DNA of 64,000 bases from Echiichthys vipera. Lineage: Eukaryota; Chordata; Actinopteri; Perciformes; Trachinidae. Shown one piece after another: positions 14,096-26,900 of this stretch (its first letter is position 1; the number at the start of each line of letters is the position of its first letter). Below the pieces are notes generated by a model. The model ran no database searches. It was not told the DNA's origin and saw nothing but the letters and a program-made list of their open reading frames with translations. The stretch covers positions 7,032,878 to 7,096,877 of the forward strand of contig OY829654.1 in assembly GCA_963691815.1 (NCBI GenBank), read 5' to 3'. The translations under genes were made by a program, and so were the position numbers.

Positions 14096-15607
14096 GTGAC
14101 AGCTCTAGTCTGTGTTAGGGACGTCTGGACTCAGGGGGGGATTTGCTTAAAGCCATCACCCAATGAGTCAGTCACTAAGGTGGAGGAATCTCATAATTAA
14201 GGCCTCATTAAAGCTACACAGCACAACTATGTTGGTTTACTGGGCAGACAGAAACCTCACAGATTCACAATGGGGCCATTCATAATACCTCACTTCTCTG
14301 AAGGAAAAGAGAAAAGGCAGTTGCTCTTAGCATTTCGGCAGATGTAATTGCAATCACTCAGCTTGTCTGATGCTGATAATGGGGCGATGGGAAATTCCTG
14401 TCAGAGCCGTGGCGCAGGGTGGTTTCGCAACCACTTTGGCAGGCTCCGTGTTCCACTGCAGGGCAATGAATGCGTTACGGCATGCTCACATAGCTGTCAT
14501 TAAACACATTTTGGAAAGAAAAAAAAAACATAAGACAATCAAAACTAACAAGTGTGTGCCATTCTGTTGCTTCTTGAGCAATGAAAAGGCAAATATTATG
14601 TAAACGTATATTGTCTGTCATCCCTGCACTGTTAGACATGTTGAAAGACTACAGCTTATGAAAAAAAAGGAAAGTGAAAAAAGCTTTAGCAATCCCACTC
14701 ACCTAATATACACTATAAATTCTGGCTGAGCTAGTTTCAACATTTTTATTTTCAATAACATGTCTCTTGACTGGTAGTTTGTGTGAAAACTAAGCCGTGG
14801 GGAAATAAGAACACATATTAACTGGTACCTAAATGTTTGGTGGTTCATAAAGAAAAAAAAGTAATGTTTGTTTTCCAAATTTTGGCTTTTCAGCAAGCAG
14901 CCTCATTCCCGTCTGAAATGTGTGCTACAGTAGGTGGCTGAAATAGCACGTGGGTGCGACGTTCTTGTGGTTGGTTCTTGGGTACAGTATGTGACAGTTG
15001 GCATCCCAGCAATGCTTCCATGAGAAGCCTCTATTATAGGGCATTCATGCAAGGATGCTAACAAGCTCATTTTACTGGCTGGACAAGCATTTGTGCAATA
15101 ATGTCCTTCTTATTGGTGCTCTGTGAGACCACCCAAGAAACAATATAGTGATATTAAAGATCTTCTAATCATCTCCAAAGAGTAGCAATTACATTTAGTG
15201 GACTGCAGTATGTTGTGATGGACAACAGCGATTCAGTTTTAATTAAACTGGAAACTTGAGGACTATAAAATACTTTTTTTTTTTAAACGGTCTGGACGAA
15301 AGGTAATAGCCATTAGATTTAGTTCTCTGGACTCTTGTAATAATCTTGTATGAAACACAGAGGGTCTCATTTCAAACACCAAGATGTTTGAAGTAATATT
15401 TTACAGGTAAGACATGAATTCACTTGGCAGTCTGCCAGTGTTTTGCAAAGGTATTTGAGGTATTTTATGATTTAAATGATGCCACAGAGAGTTTTTTTAA
15501 ACTCTAGAGGATGTTTTCATAATTAAATCAGAGATACCGAAAAAGAAATGAGAAATTCTGATTTAGATATAAGGTTAATTCCCTAATCTCAGCTAGTGAT
15601 AAGGTGT

Positions 15608-15994
15608 TTAAAGGCCCCTTTACTGTATTGTAAATAGTAAGATGTCCATGTCTTTTTTTAAATGCAGGTCCAGGTGCTGTACAAATACAATGAAATTATC
15701 AAAACACTCAATCCATGGAGCAATGCAAACAGCTCGTATTACTTCTGTATCGTTGTGATGTCACAACTATGCTACATATAGGTAAAAAGTGCCATTACGG
15801 ACACTCCCTGGCTGCAATAATGGCGCAGAGATGCCAAGAGTGCAGGCGCAGAAGACCTGGAAACACTGACCAATCAGAGCAGACTGGGCTTTTGCAGGAG
15901 GACGTTTTTTAACATTAAAGAATGGAAACATGTTCCAGTACAGACCTAAAATACAAGCCTGAACATGAAAATTAGCAGATTATGGGACCTTTAA
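15608..15994. mobile_element. Short TTAA-flanked MITE, 379 bp
   Basis: TTAA at 15,608-15,611 is followed by AGGCCCC. The right end GGGACCT is followed by TTAA at 15,991-15,994. The interior has CTGACCAATCAGAGCAGA and AAAATACAAGCCTGAACATG, also seen at 13,716-13,735 and 14,042-14,070, so it belongs to a dispersed family. No coding capacity. Confidence 0.65.
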
Positions 15995-17676
15995 AAACAA
16001 ATAAGCATCACTATTACCACCATTATGTGCAGAGACCAAATGGCAACATTTTTAAAAGTTTAATTTCATATTACAGCACAGTATGGGTAATAAAAAAATA
16101 GCAAAAAGATATAATTTTATTCTTGCAATAATCTGTGGTTTCAATAGTCCACAAGTGTCAATCAACAAGTGATTCATACAATTCCTCAAACATAAATACC
16201 ATATGAAATTCCAATGCTTTCCAATGTTACTGGTGTATTAGTTATTATAAATTACAAACATCTATATGTCAAGAAAAGAATAAAATACAGTAAAAAAAAC
16301 TGACTGTAAAAATAATCTGAAGGTTAAAAAACGTTCTCTTACAGCTCTCCATCAAAAGGTGAATCTCGAGTTGTCTGACACATTAAAGCAAGACTAAAGG
16401 CGTTTTCACATTATCGTGGAAAAACAGCCTTTGAACGCGCTTCCTCCATTATTGTCTATGTGTTGTGACAGCTCTTCGAGGATGTCCGTGGTGCACAAAA
16501 GTTCCGATTAGTTGAATTTTGCTGACATTTGTGGGTGCAGTCAATCACTTTGGACCACAGTTTGAACTGAAAGATGGACAAAAAGACAATCACTTCTACT
16601 GTATTTTGGATTTTCCACAAGTTTACAATGATAAAACTGGCAACATATTCAGACCGTAAAAAACAGATATTCACTCCAGGTTTTAAAAAATCTGCTTTTC
16701 ACTCCAACTAAAGTCCTCACACTCCCCCGCTCGCTTACGCTCCAGTCTGCTCAAATGGATTTGCATGTAGATGTAGCTACCAGGTTTTTTTTAAAAGAAC
16801 AATATTTGAGCCTTTTAAATGTCGCGACCTACCAATAGTGGCACTGGCATTGTAGCTAAGGTGGTGTCCTTTGGTATAGCACCAGCAACGCGGACCGCAA
16901 GACTGCTGTTTTTCTGTTGTAAAGTGAATACGCCATAATAGTCTACAGCCATGTTAGCGGCATTAGGGCATTCTTAAATGCTAACATCAGCATGCTAACA
17001 TGTTGATGTTTAGCAATTTAAATGTTCAGTTTGATGTATTAGCATTCTAACATTGCTTACAATACTTCTTGACGGGGCATGAATTTACCACACTTTATGG
17101 AAATCCATACAACACGTGAAATTTCACTCAAAAGCACAAATATCAACCTCATGGTGAGGCTACATGAAAAGTCAGTGGATCACCAAAGTCAGTAGGATTC
17201 ATTATCTTTGGATTAAGGTCTGTAAAAAATTTCATGGAAATCCATCAAATAGTTGTTGAAAGATTTTGTTCTGAACCAAAACGATGGTCTGCCACTAGCA
17301 TGGCTAAAATGCAGTAATAGTTATGTTACAAAACATGAAATTACATACGAGGAACAAGATCTTGTGAGGCCGTATTCTGTCTTTTGAGTGTCCATTGTCC
17401 AGTGTACTCACAGTCTATGTACCATATAACATATATAAATGTGAGATTTAATCCACGATAAAACATAACTATAATTCAGGAGTGTGTACATAATAGATCA
17501 TGTAGACAAACCACATCAGTATACATTAAACACACAAATGTACTTTCTCTTGTTCCATAGCTCTTCCAACATCTATCCAGAGAACATTAAAAACATTGAT
17601 ATTTGGTTTACTCTTCAACAACAACAAAAAATATATACTGTAACAGACATATTTACTGCTTTATTTTCAGGCTTTT

Positions 17677-17682
17677 TTTATT
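17677..17682 (-). terminator. Candidate poly(A) signal of adipolin
   Basis: AATAAA on the minus strand, 277 bp after the adipolin stop codon. It is the first canonical hexamer I found downstream. The cleavage site itself cannot be seen, and alternative distal signals are possible. Confidence 0.45.
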
Positions 17683-17958
17683 AGCAAAGCAACAGGAATC
17701 CAAATTCCTTAAGGGAAGTGGCAATGGTGCTCTGTGAAAAACAAACTCAGTCCCCGAGTTCTTCACACTGTCCTTTCACCATCTGACAAGCAGTCAAGTT
17801 CATGTCAACCTTACTTCCATCCTTCAAACCTCCCCTGTGGTTTGGTGCTGTGTGATGGTGCTCGTAAGAAGTCCATTGAAAAAAAAAAGACTAAAACAAC
17901 ACAAAAAAGAAAATGGCAGCAGTGGATGGCTTGGATGACGCCCTGTTCATGAGTGAGG

Positions 17959-20900
17959 CTATACACCAAGCAGCATGCCCATAAAATCTGAACCGTTCTG
18001 TATTGTGATGGAGGCGCCTGCTGCGTTGTCCACAAATATGGAGGTGTACTGCCCAGCCTGAAGGAGGAAAATATACCACATTGATTCAGAAAAGATATGA
18101 ACACATAAAGATACTTAATGTTTGTGTTTTTCTCAGTGTGCTGCTCACCTGTAGCTCCAGCAGCCCCTGCACGCTGACAGTGAATATCTTGCTGTTACTT
18201 TCTAATCCAACAATCATCTCCAGTGAGCTGCAATCATATTTAAAAATGTGGTCAACAATTCATGTCAAATTTGCAATTTTATAGTGCTTTGAAGTTAAAA
18301 AGAAAAAGAAAAAAACCCAAACATGAATCCCACTATGCCTCCCAAAAACTGTAGTGCCGTACTGTCGTGTCTATATGAATATAAAGCTAACACCGGCAGC
18401 CGGCTAAATTAGCTAAGCACAAAGACAGGAAACGGGGAAACAGCTATCCTGGCTAAGTATAAATCTGCTTTCCAGCACCTGAACCCCAAAGTTTAAAAAC
18501 AACACTTGGAAAGAACGAGGCTAGTTTTTCGTCTCTTTTACCCTATTTATGTTAATCTAAGCTACGCATCTCCTGGTTGTAGCATCATATTTACTGTACA
18601 GGAGAGAGGTAAAAAACAAACAAAAAAAAAACAGCAGTTTGCCTTTTGTTACCTTTGGATAGAGCCACGCTAGCTGTTTCCTTCTTTTTCCAGTCTTTAT
18701 GCTAAGCTAACCAGTGCAGTTGGTAGCTTTAAACATGACAAATACCGTAGGTGTGTGTTTCATTCAGTTGTTGAGATCTTTTGAAATGTTGTAAAAAAGA
18801 GAAATGCGAATTAGTTGCATTTCCACCATTTGGTTCAGAATATACCAGGCTATAGTGTAGTTTCATCAGAAGTTGGCGCTATAGGCTATGCATGGCTGTA
18901 ATCCGCTAGTAAAAAGAGTAGAAGAAGTAGAGCTTGCTAACCAAAAACAAATACAAGTCACCTTGGCAATCTAACCATCTATGAGAGAATAATAGAGGTC
19001 TTTAGGAATGTGGTTCTATTGGGCGAGTTTTAATTGTTCTTTTATGTCAGCACAGCCATGTTTCATGCTTTCCGGAGACAAATATATGAATAACAAAAAA
19101 GACGCTGACAATGGAAACAGCTGATCAGTCTCATGATTTAAATGTTCGTTACATCAGAACATTAAGCACATCAACTCTTCTTTCGACAGAGGCACAAACC
19201 ACCTCAAGCTTGTTTAAAAACTTTTTTGCGCATGTCTTTATCAAATATTCCATTTCCATTCCAAAATGTGCATAAAAATGTGTTGACGTAAACACCACTA
19301 GTTGCATCATTCTTCTCATCTTACTCTAGGCAAGAAAGAGAATAAGCATTTCTCCCGAATGTCAAACTTTTTCTCAAACAACTCAGTGCCCTCAAGAGTC
19401 TGTATAGATGGTTGTAATATCGCTGCAGGCTTTAACCACACAGCGAGAGCACTGGCTCCTGTTAAGTGGAAAATGCTACATTTTTATGGCAAATCAATCA
19501 TGTTTGTCTTCACTCCAACTGCCATCACAATGAGCCTCATTTCACATTCTCTGCATTTTCATGTGTGGGAGGGCGAGACTGGCTGGGGCTTTGGCTTGAA
19601 AAAAAAAAGCACAAGCCAACGACTCTTTTGGGTTAGGTAACCCATCATAATAATATTATTTATACGTTCCTCTCATTGTACCAAGCTAGAAGGGAGGCTG
19701 CGGAGCTCTGCGCAGTCCGGGGGAGACTTTAGGGAGCAATTTATTCGGCAGTTTTCACTGACTTTGTGTAAATAGAAATTTTGAAATATTGGAAAGAACT
19801 CAGAACTTTCCCAACTGGATTCGTAATTTTTGTTCGCCATGTAGAAACGCTGTATCAGATACTTCATTATCTGTCTCCCACATCCCAAACAAGGGCATTT
19901 CACTGCTGTGCTGGTAAATATAACAAGCTGGCTGAAGTGTCAAAGGTTAGTCTATAAAGATTAGTTAGGCGACAGGGACGAGGGCTCTAAGTGAGAGGAC
20001 ATTTCCTTTATAGACCTGCTCTGCTTTTATACAGGAAATGCCAAACTGGTTCCACACAAACTGTAACAGACAACACCTTTAACAGCTCATAAATTCTGGT
20101 GACAGTTAAGGTAGCATTAAACACCAATAAAATGTCACTGTTACACAGGGGGAAGTAAACAATTTGTCAAAACAAGAACGTCAAGAATGCAAAGTGTGGT
20201 TGCTGTTGTCAGATGAATTACTTCCCAAGATCAATTTGAGCAACTTTTATTGGTGATACTAGATGGTATAACTGAGCTAATGTGTTATAACCATAACAAA
20301 TGAAAACCATATGGATACAATCGTTAAGTCGAGTATATTTAATTTAGGCTGCGAGTTCTCCAGCACATTTAACAATGAGTGCGTTAACATGCACTCTAGT
20401 GTTCTGGTTTCGGGAAACTGGTCAAGACCTTTTCCTGAATTTGAGAGCCTGGATATGTGACCTGTTGGACTCCAACAGAAACCAGGATACTGTGGCATGT
20501 AAACACCATCTCCAGCTTTCTTAACATGCTCTGTTGGTCCAGAACATTAGAGGCTGAGATTTTGAGGAGTCAAGACAAAACTTGCCCAGGTTTCTCATGG
20601 TTCCACGTAAACATCAAATCAAAAAAATTAAGACCTGGTTAAGACAAGTGGACATGTACAGTAAAAGCACGGTACAGAATACCTACGTGTATCTGTGGCA
20701 GAGTGATTCAATGCAGATCAGCACCCGAACATTATCCCTGGCCTTGAGCTGACTCTTGCTCCTCTTCACCTCATTGTGGTCTGAAAGAAGGCAAAAATGT
20801 TCACAATCACTACGCAATGACGCACTGTTCTCAAAAATATATTCCCCCTTGAAGTGACTGCTCTCTAAAATCCCTGAACACTGATTGTCCTATCCTAGCT

Positions 20901-23900
20901 TCATTGCAAAAAATAAAAAAATATGCCTTGGTGGACACAGGATCTTAGGTTAACATTAGTGGTTCTGCACTGTAATACAAGTACAATGCTGGTTCTTTCT
21001 TTCCATATCTTCTACATGAATAATCAGTTGGTGAAGATGTTGACTGGGACATGTGGCTTTCGCCTCAGTCTTTTATCATATCAATATCTTGTATGTAGCC
21101 ATCAAATACATATGTAAGACTCTTTTACAGGTTTGTCATAATAAAATGAGTCAGCTGGAAACATTAAAAAGTCAGCCAAATACATCGTTTTCAAACAAAA
21201 CATGGAGCTAACATTAGCCTAATTGGCTAGCTAGCTACAACTGATAAAATTAAATGCTTATGCAACAGTAATTAAGGGGGCAGGGCTTAGCAAACAGTCA
21301 AAAAACAGTGTTTAATCAATAATGCACCGAATTTAGGAGAGTCAGGATTGTCCTTGACTGCTTGAGACTCTTATTCCTTGGCAGATATACTGTAAGACTT
21401 TGATTTACCAATGTGCACATTAGCAGAGAACTGGTAGATCCCAGTGATGGGAGCTGTGAATCTTCCGGTGGACTGGTCCATTCCTGACCCTCTGAGGAAG
21501 GCACCTTTAGCTGGTGGCTGAAACAACAGAAACTAATTAATATGTTTACATTTTAATGCAATGACATTAGCAGATATTAAGTCTAGGTACTCAAGTACAC
21601 TTCAGACACTCAAAGGACTTGTCACACAAGCATTTAAAACAATAAAGATGTCAATAAAGTTTAATGGAATCATTGCAATCGAGTTCAACTTTGGCAACCC
21701 ACGAATTGAATCCTATGATCAACAGCTAACAGTTAAATGTTTTGTCTAGATGGTAACCCAAGATTTACGAATATCTAACAAGATGGTTAAGGTTCGGAAT
21801 AGACCACAAATGTTGTCATAGGTCGTCTAGAAGTGAGTCATGTGAGAGTTTTTGCGAGTTTTCCCAAAGCTAGACACGTAGACACAACCACAGTTGACGG
21901 AGTTGGAGAGTATAAACTGGAGAAATAGCTTATTAGCTGTGCTGCAACATCAACTATAATTTGTGCCCTCCTCTGTCACAGTATAAAGTTATCCACAAAT
22001 GAGAAATGGTTTACGATACAAGTGTGTCTTTTGAATAAACTGTCCCGTAAGCGCCAAAATAACAATAGCTAAAATAAATAGCTAATAGCTAACTGACAGT
22101 TAGCAAGTTCACAAGCATTTCCCCAGCAGTAACTCTAAGTTGAATGAAATGATGTACAAAACATCACTTTTTTTAACATTACATTTATTGAGCTTGTGTT
22201 TTTATTAAACACGAGAACAAATTGTCAGGGGGAATAAACGGAACAGTAGTAAAGAGAAACCGCTGAGAACTAGCACAAGCCGGGTTCGCTAGCATGTTAG
22301 CAGTTAGCTCACCAGCTACAGTTTACCAACTAGCTCTGCAAGTTGTCACCAAGCAAATATTCTGTGAAGACATGCTGATGAGTTTCACTGTTCCACTTTA
22401 CAGGGGTGATCAGGCTTTAAGTCCCCTAAATACATTTTAAATCCCTTGCCTCCCTGTGTCCTTCTTCATTGTCTTTAAGCCCTTTAACACCAGGCCGTCG
22501 GTCAAAGTTGGGCTGTCAGTGAGCATCTGTTGCCCTAATTTTTACGGTGGGTTCTGCACCTGTGGATGATTATCTCAGAAGATGTTGGAACAAATTCAAA
22601 GTGTTGGACCCTTTGCAGTCACTTGGATATCCATCTTCTACAACAAATCCTTGATCATTTTGTAGAAAGCTTTATTGGCCGATAAAAGGCTGGAATATCA
22701 GTTCCCTCTGATATTTTTACGTGACTCACAAAAGGAGATTTCACCGCACACAATGTGACTTCAACAATGCAGGAATCAGGACACCATAAGATGTTGTACC
22801 TTCTACATTTCTTACAGTTGTGAAACCGTGACATTATGTAAGCGTGGTTAAGTCAAAATCGGTTAATCTCGCCATCCCTACTTCTGACTGCAAAAAAACA
22901 TGTAAAATATCCTTACAAAGCCATAGTAACATGCCTACTCTAACAAAGTGCTGTGTTAGCATGTTAAATAGTTCGGCAAAGCATAATCCTCCCTCCTCCA
23001 GCCTTGTCAGCCCATCCCAACAGGGCATAGTTCTTCCACTACAGCATGCTGTTTCAAACAGTGTCTATTTATGTCCTCTCCACACTTTATTCCAAGTCAG
23101 AGACAGAGTGCCTTTTGTATGCCGCCCAGAGAGCGATGTGTCGAATTGAAAAAAGTAGATATTTTTGACCAAAGAGCCAGTCTGAGTCTTAGAGTGGCAG
23201 CTCATGCTTTGCCAGTGCCAGTTACCAGTGAGGGGATGATCCTCTCATAATTCCCCCACATGCAAACTAAGCGATGATTACCAAACACTCGCTCTTTCAA
23301 ACACAGTTAAGACAGAGAAGCAAATGGGTCAGAAACAAAGCGTGTAACCATGCAGAGGAGGATTAGCCAAAACTTTTCTTTTTCAGCCATGCACAGGGAG
23401 CGAGGCTGAACCAGTTCATAAACATTTACTTTGTTTCAAACAAACATACTGTCTGAAAGTTCTGGAGCTCCACCAGAGTCTTCTTGTCGACCACCACAGG
23501 TCCCTTGAGCTTGCAGTGGAAAGCCTCCTCTATTCGCCGGTAGGAGGTCATACCCTCCAGGGTGAGGAGAGCCGTAGGTAGCTGGCTAGGGCTGATTTGT
23601 CTGTCCAGTGCTGCTGCTCTCCTCTCTGTAGCCTCTGACATAAACAAATCCAAGTTATTACAATGTAGAATGAGTCATTTTAAACTATTCTTTTATGATA
23701 ACATGATGAAATAAAATGTTTTGGACATAAAATTGTGAAGATTCAAAGGTTGATCTGTAGGATGTCCCTGTAAAATCAACGAATGAGGAGCTGAAATGTG
23801 TCTGGGCTGGACAATCAGCAAGTTTCTACCTTTAATCATGTCTTTGAACTCCTGGAGAAGAACTTCCTGGGTCACTTCAGCTCCAGGAGAGCCAGGAGGT

Positions 23901-26900
23901 CCCTGTGGGCCAGGAGGACCAGGAGGACCAGGTGGGCCTGGCTAGTGGAGGAAAGACAAAACATGTACCCTCACGCATCAAATGTGATCTGATGGAAATC
24001 ATGATGGAAGTTTATCTTATTTACCAATTACTGTAGTTCATAAATAAATGATTATCTAGAATCAAGTATTTGAAATAGTGCAAGACACACAGTCCGTATA
24101 TTGGGTTTACCAGGGGCCGTTTGCGTTTGCGACACTTTCCAGGGAAGTTGCCAACCGGTCTTTTGACAAAATCCATCCATGATCCCAGTGGATCCACTCG
24201 CTGGTTGTCTGCGATCTGCAGCAGAAACAAAGTCATTCTATGATTAATTAAAAATACTGTATGAAAAACAGGGTATCAAAGAAAATAACTGTACAATTAA
24301 GCATAGCTCATAACAGGCTTCAGTATGATGTGATTATATCATGGCAAAGGGGTGTTGTACGCAACTATGACAGTTATGGACAGATCCCAGCTGGCACTTG
24401 ACGTCAGTTTAACGTTAGTAGGACGTTGGACATGCGTTACATTCGAGTTGGCAATGAAAATCCAGTTGATGTCAAAAAGTCGGTTTGACGTCAACCTCCA
24501 ACAACGTTAACAATTTGACGTTTAGAAGTTGTGGGACTTTGGTTACTGAACAATACAACTTAAAATCAAAGTCAACCGACCCCAGTATTCAACATCAAAT
24601 TGACGTTGGTATAAGACCTTGTCCTGACGTTGAATTTTGAACGCATGCGACATCACAACCTACATTCAACCAAATGTCAACATCTAACGACATGACACTA
24701 ATTAACCGATCGAGGCAGTGATACACCAGCAACTCCCATATTGTGCGAGATAAAATTTGTGTTTTTGTCAAAGGAGTCTGGTGGCTTTGAAGAGAACATA
24801 GACAGCAGCTTCAGTTCCCTGTCGGAAAGGGAATTGTCTGACGGCAAGGTAACGTATTTTTGCAAGCCAGGAGTCAGAGTTCATCTTAAATGTTCCCTTT
24901 TTGTAGCAGGTTTCAGATCAGTTTGTTAGTTTAATTTTTTCTCTCTTTCGGAGTGATATTTAGGCCGCATTCACATACCCTCCGGTAGTTCTGGCGAATT
25001 GCCGCAGGGTTTTACAGCGGTGGAAGTGTCACTTAAATGGCCCGTTTGTGTGACACCCTGTTTTGTTCTTTAATCCCCTAATGTAGCACAGGTAGACTTT
25101 ATATTTCACCGTTAGGCTATTGTTTCCGACCGCTCTTGAAGGCAGTAAAAAGAGCAAGAGAGAAAAGAGAAGCAATCTGTTGTTAGACAAACTCCCGGGC
25201 AGTTAAGTGCTTGTGTTTTATAGCTGTTGTATGTGGCGATAAGATTGCTTGATTTGAGCTACCCGTTATATACTCAATAATGATATGGTGAAGTGATGGC
25301 ATTTACTGTATTTCTATAGCACATTTCATACAGAGTTTACAAAATTCACAGTAAAATGAATAAGACACACGTCCCAGTAAAGGAGCACAAGATTTTAATA
25401 ACAAGGAACATTTTTCACAGATGCAGCTACCACACTGTGTTCTCACTCAATTCTTACAGCATTTAAAAAGTGCTATTTACCAGATTCATTATAGAATTTA
25501 TATCTAAATAATTTTGCCCAAATGAGGCATGATGCAAAGTACCGTACCTACAAAACTAAATGCAATGAGTCATTATTTCTTCCTTTAAAACTATCATTGG
25601 AAACTCTTGCCCTAAGATACAATTAAATGGTACCAGACACTAAGGAAGGTCACACAGGGAAATCCCTTTCTTTCTCTCTCTCTCTCCTACCCAGTCGACT
25701 GCAATTCCTCAAAGGAGCCTTTTTTTTTTAAATTTGCCATCTAGGTTTAGCCACAATTCTTCTCCGAAAGCTTCACCCCATGCTTATTTTTTCTTTCCAG
25801 ATAATTCACTCAGGTGCCACGTCAGTTCTTATTTGCCCAATGTGCTCAGATGAATGTAAACAAACCTTGATTTTTTTGTTTTTTTCAGCACATGAAAATT
25901 TCCATGAGCACTCTGGTGAAAAATGAGTCTGCCCCGTGTACTTGTGATGTAGATTCTGTGGATTGCAGACCTCAATTACTGTAGTTTATAACAACATGTC
26001 AAAATAGCCAACACTTTCTCCGTCACCACAAGACACACTAGTATTTTATTTTTTTAATACTGCTTGTCTGAGTAATGTAATGACGGAAAAATTTAATAAA
26101 CAAGATAACAAATGTATATACAGCATGTATACCGGGGCGAGTGATGATTTAAGATTGTTAGTCTGTTTCCTAACTTCTTCTTATCTGAAATAACTCATTT
26201 ATAATAAATCACTTCATAGGAGACTGGGATCTGTTAGGGAGATAAGAAACAGTCCAAGAAGACCTCTGGAAGAAGCATTTCTACGCACATTGCTACAACT
26301 GGCGTGTTGTCATTTTGGTAAAATGTGAAGCTGAAAGAATTCCAGCTTGATTCTAACCTTAACCCTTCCCCAAAATGTCAAGTGCCTTCAGTTGAGATAG
26401 AAGAGGAGATAAAGACGAGCCATAGAGGTGAGCTGCCTGAAATGGAATTTGTTTAGGGTTGGCAGCGGGACACAGATCACTTATCTACAAAACCAACATG
26501 ACCCTTTCTTCACTGTTTAAGACTTGCCTCTAGTTCCACCGCAACAAAGTTACTCCTTGTTTGTCTTTTCAATATACCGGAATAAAAACTTGTTTTTTTT
26601 ATATTTGCGATTTTGCGGCAGCCTCTCCCTCCCTCTCTCTCTCACCCCCCCTGTCTCCCTCTCTCTCCTTCTCTGACAGCAGACAAAATAAACAACTTAA
26701 CAGGCGCTGCGCCGGCTGCATGTTGGATCAGTCTGTGTTTTTGTTGTGATTTTGAGGTTTGGAAACAGATAAAAGCAGCAAGACTGATTTGGTCAAGACA
26801 AGAAGACTTTTACACTACTCAATAGTGTTTCCATAAGACTGGGAGCCTGGAGGACAAACTGCCTTTTCCCTTGACATGTCAATTTTTCACATTCATTAAC

